A stretch of 64,000 nt of DNA, from contig NZ_CP182236.1 of assembly GCF_048077055.1 (NCBI RefSeq), positions 2,666,001 through 2,730,000 of the forward strand, given 5' to 3'. Below, piece by piece: positions 37,108-44,838 of the stretch (position 1 is its first letter; each line of letters opens with the position of its first letter). The notes under the pieces were generated by a model. It ran no database searches. It had not been told where the DNA came from and saw nothing but the letters and a program-made list of their open reading frames with translations. The translations under genes were made by a program, and so were the position numbers. The stretch is from Egbenema bharatensis (GTDB lineage: Bacteria; Cyanobacteriota; Cyanobacteriia; Elainellales; Elainellaceae).

Positions 37108-37812
37108 CTACCACAACCGCTCACCTGTGCCCCCATCGGCTGGATCCAGGAATGGGCGCAGGTTGATATTGGCAGGAGATGCACTGCTAGGACTGGGGTT
37201 GGGGCTGTTGCGACGACCGCCCACGAGAGAGGATAAATCTACGCCGACCGCATCGCCAATCTGACCTAAGATATCGCGTCCACCATTGCCCCGGAAGGTG
37301 GTCACTCCCTGGGTTTGTTGCCCACTGTCAGCCGTGACTAAGTTACCAAAGACACGATCGCGGGTGGCGATGGGATCTTGTCCGGGGGGAACCGTCAGCA
37401 CAATCCGACAGCCCGGCACCGCTTCCGTTGTCACGCAGAGGATATTCAGCCCATTTTCGACGCTGGTTCGCAGTTCTAGCAAACCATCGGGACGATAAAA
37501 CTCCAAGCGACGACTAATTTCGTTACAGCGACGGTCTTCTGTCCAACCGCCTCCAAGCTGCGTTGGGGTTGCCCAGGCATAGGCCTCTCCCGGTTGGCTA
37601 ATGGGTCGATACATGACGGTATAGCGACCATTTTCGATTTCACAGGTAAATCGGGCATCGCTGGGGGGAGCCGTAGTGGGAATGGCATCTGGATTATTCA
37701 CCTGCGCTTGAACCGATCGCCCACTGTTCAGAACGATGCTGCCACTGGCAATTAAGGCAGACATTCCCGCTAACCAGCCCACGCGCTTCAACGTTTGCAG
37801 TTTGAATGACAT
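37108..37812 (-). CDS. COP23-domain secreted protein
   Basis: 234 residues. The N-terminus (KRVGWLAGMSALIASGSIVL) is a signal-peptide-like hydrophobic stretch ending near SVQAQ, so export is likely. The middle matches the COP23 domain first described for a circadian oscillating polypeptide of cyanobacteria: RFTCEIENGRYTVMYRP, RRCNEISRRLEFY, a Cys pair in NILCVTTEAVPGCRIVLTVPPGQ, and DPIATRDRVFGNLV. Its four cysteines may form disulphides after export. The last 60 residues are Ser/Pro/Asn-rich. Function of the domain is unknown. GAGGT precedes the ATG. Confidence 0.85.
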   Translation of the reverse strand: MSFKLQTLKRVGWLAGMSALIASGSIVLNSGRSVQAQVNNPDAIPTTAPPSDARFTCEIENGRYTVMYRPISQPGEAYAWATPTQLGGGWTEDRRCNEISRRLEFYRPDGLLELRTSVENGLNILCVTTEAVPGCRIVLTVPPGQDPIATRDRVFGNLVTADSGQQTQGVTTFRGNGGRDILGQIGDAVGVDLSSLVGGRRNSPNPSPSSASPANINLRPFLDPADGGTGERLW

Positions 37813-38135
37813 ACACGGAACCTCTATGCTGATATTGCTTCAAATCGGTCTTTACTGCGTCCTCGACGGTCGATCGCCTCTCAACTCGGCTATTATGAGC
37901 AATTTTGAGGTTTTTCGAGCCATTCGAGCCATTCAAGTCAATCAACGATACTCGTTTTCAAGCACCCTGGAACACTGAATAATCCCAGAGGTTGATGCTA
38001 CTTCAAAGACGAGTTGTTTGTGAAAGAAGTGCCTGAATGGGCAAAATTCGATCGGATGCGAGGAAAATCAGCCATCGATCGAGGGAAAAAATGAAGATTT
38101 ATGAAAAAATGTTTGTGTATGTTGTTACAATGGCT

Positions 38136-38290
38136 TTCTGGAATTAGAACTCATTACAGTGTGGTTGACTTTGATAACCACCTGAACCATGCTGGCGATT
38201 TGGGAACGCGCAGCCTGGGGATTTCTTCCAACTGAGAAACGACGAAAATTTTATCAACTGCGAGCTGGCTTAAATTGGCCAGCTTTTTTG
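38136..38290 (+). ncRNA. Candidate small RNA ending in an intrinsic terminator
   Basis: A possible -10 box TACAAT at 38126-38131 precedes about 150 bases that contain the hairpin GTGGTT-GACTTTGAT-AACCAC. They end with the stem GCTGGC/GCCAGC and TTTTTT. No protein gene upstream on this strand would need that terminator. The start and class are unknown. Confidence 0.35.
38264..38290 (+). terminator. Intrinsic terminator
   Basis: Six-base-pair stem GCTGGC (38264-38269) with GCCAGC (38278-38283), 8-base loop, then TTTTTTG. It is a typical Rho-independent form on the plus strand. Confidence 0.7.
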
Positions 38291-38545
38291 TTGCCCTGGC
38301 TTGCACCAATTTGCATCAAACCAATTTGCATCAATTTGCATCGATAGTATGGTTCTGATTTGTTGTCCCAAATTTACTGTCCCGATCGGCTATTTGCCCT
38401 CATGGAGACGGGTGCTGTCTGTAATGTAACAACCCTTTTGAGAATGCGCCAGTTTTAGAATGTGCCAGCGGTCGCATCTGGTTTTACTCTAGATAAGGTT
38501 GGTTTGCATAAGTAGAGGGGTGGTCGATGCCCTGAACCGAGTCCT

Positions 38546-39145
38546 ATGACTAGAGAATTTGATCGTTCTAGATTTTGGCAACGCTGGTTTTTTGCTGGAC
38601 TACTGGCAGGAATGTTTGCCGGACTGATTCTTTTCGTGATTCTGCCCATTTTGATCCTGGCTACGGTTCAAGGTGGGGTCGGTATTGGGTTTGAGTCTCT
38701 GTTCTACCTGCTGTTGCCCATTTTGATCTTAATGGTGTTAGGTGGAATCTACGGCATCGGGCAGGGAGCTGCTCACTATTTTTCCTTGAATCCGCATATT
38801 CCCCGTATGGGACGATCGCTGCGGGCGAATTTCATCGGTACGCTGGTGGGTGTAGTCGTAACGGGTGTGTTGCTGCTGGGGCTGATTATGGCGGGCTTTG
38901 GTGACTTTTTACAGAGTTTAGGCCTATCCTTTGGATTGAGCTTGATTATTCAAGTGTTCATCGTTGGTGGGTTTGGTGGAATTGCCCAGGCGATCGCCGA
39001 GCGATCGATTTTAGGATCAACGACCGAGGCAGGCTACTTTCGCTGGATCGTTCCGCTGGCATTACTAGGTCATGTTAGCGGCGGGTTAGTCGGCATCGTA
39101 GGATCACTGATCGTCAGTCCATTTTTGAACCAACTGACGGGATAG
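38546..39145 (+). CDS. Membrane protein of unknown function
   Basis: 199 residues with five or so hydrophobic segments: FAGLLAGMFAGLILFVILPI, FYLLLPILILMVLGGIYGI, FIGTLVGVVVTGVLLLGLIM, SLGLSFGLSLIIQVFIVGGF and the C-terminal IVPLALLGHVSGGLVGIVGS. Many glycines lie within the spans (GxxxG patterns), which favours tight helix packing. The short soluble N-terminus is basic and aromatic (REFDRSRFWQRW). No family is recognised and no catalytic motif is visible. The next gene on the strand, fumarase, begins 131 bases on after two repeat copies. Confidence 0.75.
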   Translation: MTREFDRSRFWQRWFFAGLLAGMFAGLILFVILPILILATVQGGVGIGFESLFYLLLPILILMVLGGIYGIGQGAAHYFSLNPHIPRMGRSLRANFIGTLVGVVVTGVLLLGLIMAGFGDFLQSLGLSFGLSLIIQVFIVGGFGGIAQAIAERSILGSTTEAGYFRWIVPLALLGHVSGGLVGIVGSLIVSPFLNQLTG

Positions 39146-39174
39146 GAGAACTTAATCTTTATCATTTTTCTGGG

Positions 39175-39240
39175 GTAGACATCTTGCCCGCCCAGCCATA
39201 ATTCTTGTGGGGTAAGCATCTTGCCTGCCCAGTTATATCC
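39175..39240. repeat. Two adjacent inverted copies of the GGCAAGATGCC repeat
   Basis: Reads ACATCTTGCCCGCCCAGCC, ATAATTCTTGTGGGGTAAGC, then ATCTTGCCTGCCCAGT. Two reverse-oriented cores of the dispersed family lie head to tail just upstream of fumarase. Confidence 0.65.
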
Positions 39241-39276
39241 GTTCAATCACCATTCAGGTCAGGTAGGAGCAAAGGC

Positions 39277-40674
39277 ATGCAGACGGGGGGTTCAAACACG
39301 CGCATTGAGTCAGACAGCATGGGAACCATCGAAGTGCCAGCCGATCGCTACTGGGGGGCGCAAACCCAGCGATCGTTGCAGTACTTTGCCATTGGGCAGG
39401 ACACCATGCCCAGGGAAATGATCCGGGCGATCGGCATTTTGAAACGGGCAGCGGCTTCGGTGAATCGAGATTTGGGGAAGTTACCGGAAGAAAAAGCGGC
39501 TTTGATCCTGCAAGCGGCGGATGAGGTGATTGCCGGGACGTTGGATGATCACTTTCCCCTGCGAATCTGGCAGACGGGAAGCGGGACGCAGACCAATATG
39601 AACGCCAATGAGGTGATTGCCAATCGGGCGATCGAATTGGCAGGGGGAACGCTGGGCAGTAAAACCCCCGTCCATCCCAATGATCACGTCAATATGTCTC
39701 AGTCGTCTAATGATACGTTCCCCACAGCGATGCACCTTGCCGCAGTGGAGCAAATCACCAATCGACTCTTACCCATGCTCACGAAGCTTCGGGATGCGTT
39801 GGCGGACAAAACAACTGAGTTTCAGTCGATGATCAAAATTGGTCGAACCCACCTGATGGATGCCGTTCCCCTGACGCTGGGGCAGGAGTTTTCCGGCTAT
39901 GTTTCTCAACTGGAAAAAGATCTAGACCGGATTCAGTCCACTTTACCTGACCTGTACGAACTGGCGATCGGCGGTACGGCTGTGGGAACTGGATTAAATA
40001 CCCATCCTGAATTTGCCGATCGGGTTGCCCAGGAAATTGCTACTTTAACTGGCTTACCCTTTGTCTCGGCTCCCAACAAGTTTGCGGCACTGGCAGGACA
40101 CGATGCGATCGTCCAAACGAGCGGCAGTCTAAAAACCCTAGCTGCTTCATTAATGAAAATTGCCAATGATATTCGCTGGTTGGGGTCTGGCCCACGCTGC
40201 GGATTGGGTGAGTTAATCCTGCCAGCCAATGAGCCTGGGTCTTCCATCATGCCCGGCAAGGTGAATCCTACCCAGTGTGAGGCAATGACGATGGTATGTG
40301 TGCAGGTGATGGGGAATGATGCCGCGATCGGGTTTGCGGGAAGCCAGGGCAACTTTGAGCTAAATGTGTTCAAGCCGATGATGATTTTCAACTTGCTGAA
40401 CTCTATCCGGCTATTGGCAGATGCCTGTTCTAGCTTTACTGATTATCTTGTAGTCGGAATTCAGCCCAACCAGTCGCAGATTCAGCACTTTCTGACCCAC
40501 TCCCTGATGCTGGTGACAGCCCTGAATCCCCACATTGGTTATGACAACGCCGCAAAGGTGGCCAAAAAAGCCTATACCGAAAACACCACCTTACGAGCAG
40601 CCTGCATTGAGTTGGGATTGCTGACCGGGGAAGAATTCGATCGCCTGGTGCGTCCAGAGGAGATGGTGGGATAG
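39277..40674 (+). CDS. fumC: Fumarate hydratase class II
   Basis: 465 residues from ATG at 39277, with AGGAG 8 bases upstream; the frame is open a further 24 codons that read across a repeat and are unlikely to be translated. Family motifs include TIEVPADRYWGAQTQRS, QTGSGTQTNMNANEV, HVNMSQSSND, KIGRTHLMDAVPLTLGQE and the superfamily signature GSSIMPGKVNPTQ with the catalytic Ser loop. FumC hydrates fumarate to malate in the cytoplasm and is iron-independent. Its stop is 6 bases from that of the convergent AzlD gene. Confidence 0.95.
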   Translation: MQTGGSNTRIESDSMGTIEVPADRYWGAQTQRSLQYFAIGQDTMPREMIRAIGILKRAAASVNRDLGKLPEEKAALILQAADEVIAGTLDDHFPLRIWQTGSGTQTNMNANEVIANRAIELAGGTLGSKTPVHPNDHVNMSQSSNDTFPTAMHLAAVEQITNRLLPMLTKLRDALADKTTEFQSMIKIGRTHLMDAVPLTLGQEFSGYVSQLEKDLDRIQSTLPDLYELAIGGTAVGTGLNTHPEFADRVAQEIATLTGLPFVSAPNKFAALAGHDAIVQTSGSLKTLAASLMKIANDIRWLGSGPRCGLGELILPANEPGSSIMPGKVNPTQCEAMTMVCVQVMGNDAAIGFAGSQGNFELNVFKPMMIFNLLNSIRLLADACSSFTDYLVVGIQPNQSQIQHFLTHSLMLVTALNPHIGYDNAAKVAKKAYTENTTLRAACIELGLLTGEEFDRLVRPEEMVG

Positions 40675-40679
40675 GAACA

Positions 40680-41006
40680 CTACAGCCAGGTTAGTACCCA
40701 TTGCCAGACAAAGAATGCAGCCATGCCCACTCCGATCGTCAATAGCAGATTTTTGCGCCAGAAGCCAACCAGAATCGCTGCGATCGCGCCAATCAACCGA
40801 GCATTAGTGTAATCCACTAAAATTTGATCGCCACTTGGGATCAAAACAGCCGGAACCACGATCGCGGTGAGTACAGCAGGAGGAACATAGCTGAGAACTT
40901 GCAGAAATTGGGGCGAAAGCTTGATGCGTCCACTCATGCCGATGATCGGATAACGGATCAGGAAGGTGACTAAAGCCATGCCGGAGATCAGGAGAAATTC
41001 GTTCAT
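40680..41006 (-). CDS. azlD: AzlD-family branched-chain amino acid exporter subunit
   Basis: 108 residues with four hydrophobic spans: FLLISGMALVTFLIRYPII, VLSYVPPAVLTAIVVPAVLI, LIGAIAAILVGFWRKNLLLT and GVGMAAFFVWQWVL. AzlD is the small partner of AzlC in LIV-E (BrnFE-type) exporters that excrete leucine, isoleucine and valine analogues. AzlC is encoded immediately upstream on the same strand, 64 bases away. The conserved R-Y-P near residue 18 is present. Confidence 0.88.
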   Translation of the reverse strand: MNEFLLISGMALVTFLIRYPIIGMSGRIKLSPQFLQVLSYVPPAVLTAIVVPAVLIPSGDQILVDYTNARLIGAIAAILVGFWRKNLLLTIGVGMAAFFVWQWVLTWL

Positions 41007-41040
41007 TGAAGAGTAGGGAGTAGGGAGTAGGGTAGGGGCG
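41007..41040. repeat. Short tandem repeat (GAGTAGG heptamer)
   Basis: GAGTAGGGAGTAGGGAGTAG near 41009-41037: a heptameric short tandem repeat of the kind frequent in cyanobacterial genomes. Similar tracts lie at 51321-51375 and 61575-61608. Confidence 0.6.
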
Positions 41041-41070
41041 AATTGCTATTCGCCCATATCAGGTATAGCG

Positions 41071-41799
41071 TTACGTTCGTGTGATAAAACGTTCAGATAA
41101 TGTTCCGACTAAGATTCCAGTCAGGGTAGATAAGATCAGTCCGAGTTGATGGGGAAAGTGATGGGTCAACAGTGCCATAATTCCTGCTGCTAGGACTGAT
41201 AAGATCATGGGTTGATTTTTGAGGTAGGGAATGATCATGCCAATAAACGTGGCAGCCATCGCAAAATCAAGTCCCCATTCTGCTGCATTGGTCATACGAT
41301 GGCCGATCGTCAAACCAATAAACGTGCATAGTAACCAGTTCAAATACATCAAGATTGATGCACCCATCTGATACCAGTGCTTGTCAGGAGAAGAGTCAGT
41401 CTGATTGTATCGATCGATTGCAACTACAAATGCCTCATCCGTTAGCCAGAATCCGAGCAGCAGTTTCCAGAACTGAGATAAATGATGGACATGGGGAACG
41501 ATACTGACTGAGTAGAGTAAATGGCGCAGGTTGACGAAAAAAGTGGTCAGAATAATCAAGGGCACGGCGGTACCAGAGGCGAGTAAGCCGATCGCAATAA
41601 ATTGGGAAGAACCCGCAAATACCGCAGCCGACATAGCCAGCGTGCCGACAAATGATAAACCACTTGCCGCAGCCAGCGTGCCGTAGATAATGCCGAAGGG
41701 AATGGCACCCACCACTAAGGGGAAGATGCCTCGACAACCCGATAAAAACTCAGAACGGGGCGAAGCGGAGAGGGGGTGACTGGAATTCATAAATGGCAT
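41071..41799 (-). CDS. azlC: AzlC-family branched-chain amino acid exporter subunit
   Basis: 242 residues with seven or so spans. Family features include GCRGIFPLVVGAIPFGIIYG at the N-terminus, AMSAAVFAGSSQFIAIGLL and a NLRHLLYSVSIVPHV segment, followed by WLTDEAFVV. AzlC forms the larger subunit of the LIV-E exporter with AzlD, encoded just downstream. A second ATG three codons in is equally likely as the start. Substrates of this pair have not been proved in cyanobacteria, as far as I know. Confidence 0.9.
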   Translation of the reverse strand: MPFMNSSHPLSASPRSEFLSGCRGIFPLVVGAIPFGIIYGTLAAASGLSFVGTLAMSAAVFAGSSQFIAIGLLASGTAVPLIILTTFFVNLRHLLYSVSIVPHVHHLSQFWKLLLGFWLTDEAFVVAIDRYNQTDSSPDKHWYQMGASILMYLNWLLCTFIGLTIGHRMTNAAEWGLDFAMAATFIGMIIPYLKNQPMILSVLAAGIMALLTHHFPHQLGLILSTLTGILVGTLSERFITRT

Positions 41800-41987
41800 A
41801 GGATCAGGCGGATTTATACCCCAAGGATGATGCTGGGATTTTCTATTAATGTCAGGAAATCTCTCGTAAGGGGTGTTTTCAGTTTAAAAAAAACTGCTAC
41901 GGTCAGTCTTGTACATTTTTTCAGGAGTTCCCTTTTTTGGGGGTTTATATTGAGAGGGTTCCTGGATCGTTCATACCTGAGCCATCC

Positions 41988-42092
41988 TAAGGATCGTGAA
42001 TCCAATAACCTGTAAATTGTTCTACTTCGTTGACTGGGCGGGCAAGATGCCCACCCCACAAGAACTCAGTTTATTTAATTCGCATTCCTAAG
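41988..42092. repeat. MITE-like element, best-preserved copy
   Basis: Left end CCTAAGGATCGTGAATCCAA. The right end, as its complement, is CTTAGGAATGCGAATTAAAT. The core GGGCGGGCAAGATGCCCACC is a near-perfect hairpin, followed by CCACAAGAACTCAG. The length is about 105 bases. Confidence 0.75.
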
Positions 42093-42118
42093 TCGTTCTA
42101 AGTCGTTCTAAGTCATTC
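42086..42118. repeat. Tandem TAAGTCGTTC repeat before the MscS start
   Basis: Three imperfect copies of CTAAGTCGTT (the last is CTAAGTCATT) end two bases before the ATG at 42120, occupying the place of the ribosome binding site. Confidence 0.65.
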
Positions 42119-42119
42119 A

Positions 42120-43034
42120 ATGGAAACACTGATTCAAAGTATTCAAACGAGCATTGGCACATTACTGGGGCAAAGTGTCGGCGTGGTCATCGCTGCGATT
42201 ATTGCCCTGATTGTGCTGTTCCTGACCAGCTATGTGGCGGGATGGGTACGGCGCGTGGTGGCCCTGGCCGTGGGACGTACCATCAACAGTCCATCGCTGC
42301 GATCGCTGGCGGTGCAGACGAGTTACGTAGCCGCCTGGGTCGTGGGGGTTCTGGTTGCTTGCGTCATCGCGTTTCCCGATCTGCGACTTGGAGATTTAAT
42401 TGGCTTCCTGGGCTTGGGGTCAGTGGCGATCGGTTTTGCATTTCAGGATATTTTCAAAAACTTCCTGGCGGGCATTTTGCTCTTGCTCCAGGAACCGTTT
42501 CAGATTGGTGATCAAATTCGGGTGGGTGAGTGCGAGGGAACGGTCGAAGAAATTGCGATTCGCTCCACCCAAATTCGCACCTATCTGGGAGAACGACTGG
42601 TCGTACCCAATGCCATTATTTTCACCAGCGAGATTCAGGTGAGAACGGCCATGCGCTGCCGTCGTACAGATTTACCCCTGGGCGTGGACTATAATACGCC
42701 GCTCCCCCTGGCGGTTGAAGTCTTGCAAGAAGCTGCAATGAGCGTGGATGGAGTGTTTGACAATCCCCCTCCCGTGGTGGAATTTGAGGAGTTTGGGGAT
42801 AGTTCAATTAATTTGAAAGTACGATACTGGACAGAACCGACCCAGGCGGAGGTGCTCCACGTCAAAAACCGCATGGTGATTGCCCTGAAGCAAGCCTGCG
42901 ATCGCGCCAATATCAACATTCCCTATCCCATCCGCACGGTGTACTGGTACGACCAGGAAAAATTTGATGATGCAGACATGGCTATGGCGGCCGACAACGG
43001 CAGCGATCGGCGGTTCTCAGGAGATAATAGGTAG
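42120..43034 (+). CDS. Small-conductance mechanosensitive channel (MscS family)
   Basis: 304 residues. Three membrane spans: about 18-40, 58-80 and the pore helix with LIGFLGLGSVAIGFAFQDIFKNFLAGI (about 90-118). The beta domain follows, with PFQIGDQIRVGECEGTVEEI, LVVPNAIIF and the C-terminal alpha-beta domain. These parts and their order match MscS, which releases solutes when the membrane is stretched. The C-terminal 20 residues are acidic and not conserved in the family. No clear ribosome site is present because the tandem repeat abuts the ATG, which may keep translation low. Confidence 0.9.
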   Translation: METLIQSIQTSIGTLLGQSVGVVIAAIIALIVLFLTSYVAGWVRRVVALAVGRTINSPSLRSLAVQTSYVAAWVVGVLVACVIAFPDLRLGDLIGFLGLGSVAIGFAFQDIFKNFLAGILLLLQEPFQIGDQIRVGECEGTVEEIAIRSTQIRTYLGERLVVPNAIIFTSEIQVRTAMRCRRTDLPLGVDYNTPLPLAVEVLQEAAMSVDGVFDNPPPVVEFEEFGDSSINLKVRYWTEPTQAEVLHVKNRMVIALKQACDRANINIPYPIRTVYWYDQEKFDDADMAMAADNGSDRRFSGDNR

Positions 43035-43088
43035 AAGACTGGATCTCAACCTGGATCAATCTGGATTAATAATGCTGCCCTTCGCCCT

Positions 43089-43526
43089 ATGACTGCTTTT
43101 TCTCTCTACGAAACTGATTTTTATGCCTGGACGCAGAAGCAAGTTGGCTTACTCAAGTCCCAGCAGTGGGAGCAGTTGGATGCGGTCAACTTAATTGAAG
43201 AAGTGGAAGCGTTGGGTCGAAAAGAACGTCAGGAGTTGCGAAATCGTTTGGGTCTATTGCTGGGGCATCTGTTGAAGTGGCAGTTTCAACCTGAACACCG
43301 CAGTAATAGCTAGCTGGGAACGATTCGTGAACAACGAATTCAAATCAAGCTGCTTCTGGAAGACAGCCCCAGCCTGAAGCCTTACCTGGACGAGGTATTT
43401 CTGGCGACCTATGAATTGGGTCTGGCCCTGGCTATTCGTGAGACGCAACTGGGGGAGGTGATTTTTCCTGAGTCCTGTCCCTATACGCCTGATCAGATCA
43501 TGCGATCGGATTTTTTGCCCGACTGA
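43089..43526 (+). pseudogene. DUF29-family gene with in-frame stop
   Basis: The frame gives a typical DUF29 protein: LYETDFYAWTQKQVGLL at the start, LIEEVEALGRKERQEL in the middle, HLLKWQFQPEHRSNS, then LGTIREQRIQIKLLLEDSP and the end. A TAG at 43311-43313 interrupts it where the family has Trp (HRSNSW), so one G-to-A change explains it. The remainder up to TGA at 43524-43526 is still open, a sign of recent loss or an error. DUF29 genes are multicopy and often near mobile or toxin genes in cyanobacteria; function unknown. It converges with the AraC gene, 3 bases between stops. Confidence 0.85.
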
Positions 43527-43529
43527 AAA

Positions 43530-44375
43530 TCAGCTTTTCCGCTCCCGTAACCATCCTGCCGCATACTGTCCCGGTGTTATCCCCGTCAATCGCTTAAAGT
43601 GACGATTCAGATGGCTCTGGTCAGTGAAGCCTGTATCAATGGCAACCTGAGCGATCGGTTCTCCCAATCTCAGTAGCCGTTTGGCATGGGTCAGCCGCAC
43701 TTGCACCAGAAAAGCGTGGGGCGGGAGTCCGACTTCTCGCTGAAAGACGCGCAGGAGACGTAATGGCTTGAGGTGAGTGATCTGGGCCAGCTGATTCAGG
43801 GAGATTGCTTCAGCATAGTGCCGTTCAATATAGTCTCTGGCAGTCTGCACTGCGGCGTGTTCCTGACTGATTGGTGGGATAATGGGACGATCGTCGGCAT
43901 GGCGAACGATGAGCTGGGCCAGCGTCCAGAGGAACCGGGATTCTCGCTCCAGGGACAGATCTGAAGCTTCGATCGCCTGATGCATTCGCCGCAGTTGTTC
44001 CGCCAACCACCGATCCTGAATCACGGGTTGGGGAAAAAACGGCAGGTGATGGGCCGCTGGATTGACCTCTGCGGCAGCCCGTTGAATCAGGGAAGCATCC
44101 GGATAGAGCATGCGGTAGGCCCACCCTTCCGGAATGCCTGCGTACCCTGTATGGACTTCGCCCGGATGAATGATCACGACACTTCCGGCTGGAGCCTGAT
44201 AGGTTGCCCCCCGATAGGTAAACGCCTCTACCCCCGACTCAATCACCCCGATCGCATAGCCGTCATGGGTATGGCGCGAAAAGGCGTGGGTGATATACCT
44301 GGCATGGAGCATCTCCGTGTTGTCTAGCCCTGGATCACGCCAAAATTTAACTGCTTCCGTCGCTTGCCGACTCAA
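43530..44375 (-). CDS. AraC-family transcriptional regulator
   Basis: 281 residues from a TTG at 44375 that follows GGAGGGAGGG. The N-terminal cupin-like sensor domain (about 20-150) has SRHTHDGYAIGVIESG and VVIIHPGEVHTGYAG, and the C-terminal double helix-turn-helix (about 180-275) has EAISLNQLAQITHLKPLRLL and IAQVAIDTGFTDQSHLNRHFKRLTGITP. It would bind DNA as an activator or repressor in response to a small ligand that I cannot identify. No obvious target gene lies adjacent. Confidence 0.9.
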   Translation of the reverse strand: MSRQATEAVKFWRDPGLDNTEMLHARYITHAFSRHTHDGYAIGVIESGVEAFTYRGATYQAPAGSVVIIHPGEVHTGYAGIPEGWAYRMLYPDASLIQRAAAEVNPAAHHLPFFPQPVIQDRWLAEQLRRMHQAIEASDLSLERESRFLWTLAQLIVRHADDRPIIPPISQEHAAVQTARDYIERHYAEAISLNQLAQITHLKPLRLLRVFQREVGLPPHAFLVQVRLTHAKRLLRLGEPIAQVAIDTGFTDQSHLNRHFKRLTGITPGQYAAGWLRERKS

Positions 44376-44464
44376 ACCCTCCCTCCAATTAATTTCTATC
44401 CTGTCTTAACCTGAATAAAGAACGCTGTCTCTTACCAGCAATCCGATCGGGAGCATGTCACTTT

Positions 44465-44558
44465 TGTCACCCTCACCCTAAATCCCTCTCCCAAAGGGCG
44501 AGGGACTTCGATCCGGCTCCCCTTCTCCCACAGGGAGAAGGTTGGGGGATGAGGGTCA
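44465..44558. repeat. MITE-like element, second copy of the 4084-4174 family
   Basis: Left end ACCCTCACCCTAAATCCCTC, right end GAAGGTTGGGGGATGAGGGT. Inner arms CCCTCTCCC-AAAG-GGCGAGGG and CCCTTCTCCCACAGGGAGAAGG form hairpins. Confidence 0.75.
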
Positions 44559-44838
44559 GACTTGCAACCGTGACATACTCCCAGCCCGATCGGGCTACCC
44601 GATGAGCATACAGCTTACTCACCCGCTTTGGCTTGGATGTTTTTTCAGTTTGCGTGGGGAAATGGGAAATGGGAAATTGGGAAACAGCAAGATCCAGTTC
44701 AAACATTCTCTGAACCCCTTATCGACGAATCTAATTGTTAAGGGCATCAATCGATTCAGAAATTTGCTTATCAGACGATGTATTAATAAAGTTGTGGTAC
44801 TGATTTTGACCGTCATCCCTCCATTTGACCCTTAACCC

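Larger units (their letters stand above)
37813..38545. other. Intergenic region with possible small RNA and short repeats
   Basis: No firm gene is seen. It holds the terminator at 38264-38290 and three direct copies of AATTTGCATC (about 38308-38342). A 52-codon frame from ATG 38189 (MLAIWERAAWGFLPTEKRRK) has no ribosome site and runs through the terminator. Confidence 0.45.

Noticed and set aside
38189..38347. 52-codon frame MLAIWERAAWGFL...
   Set aside because: No ribosome binding site, and it reads through an intrinsic terminator and a direct repeat.
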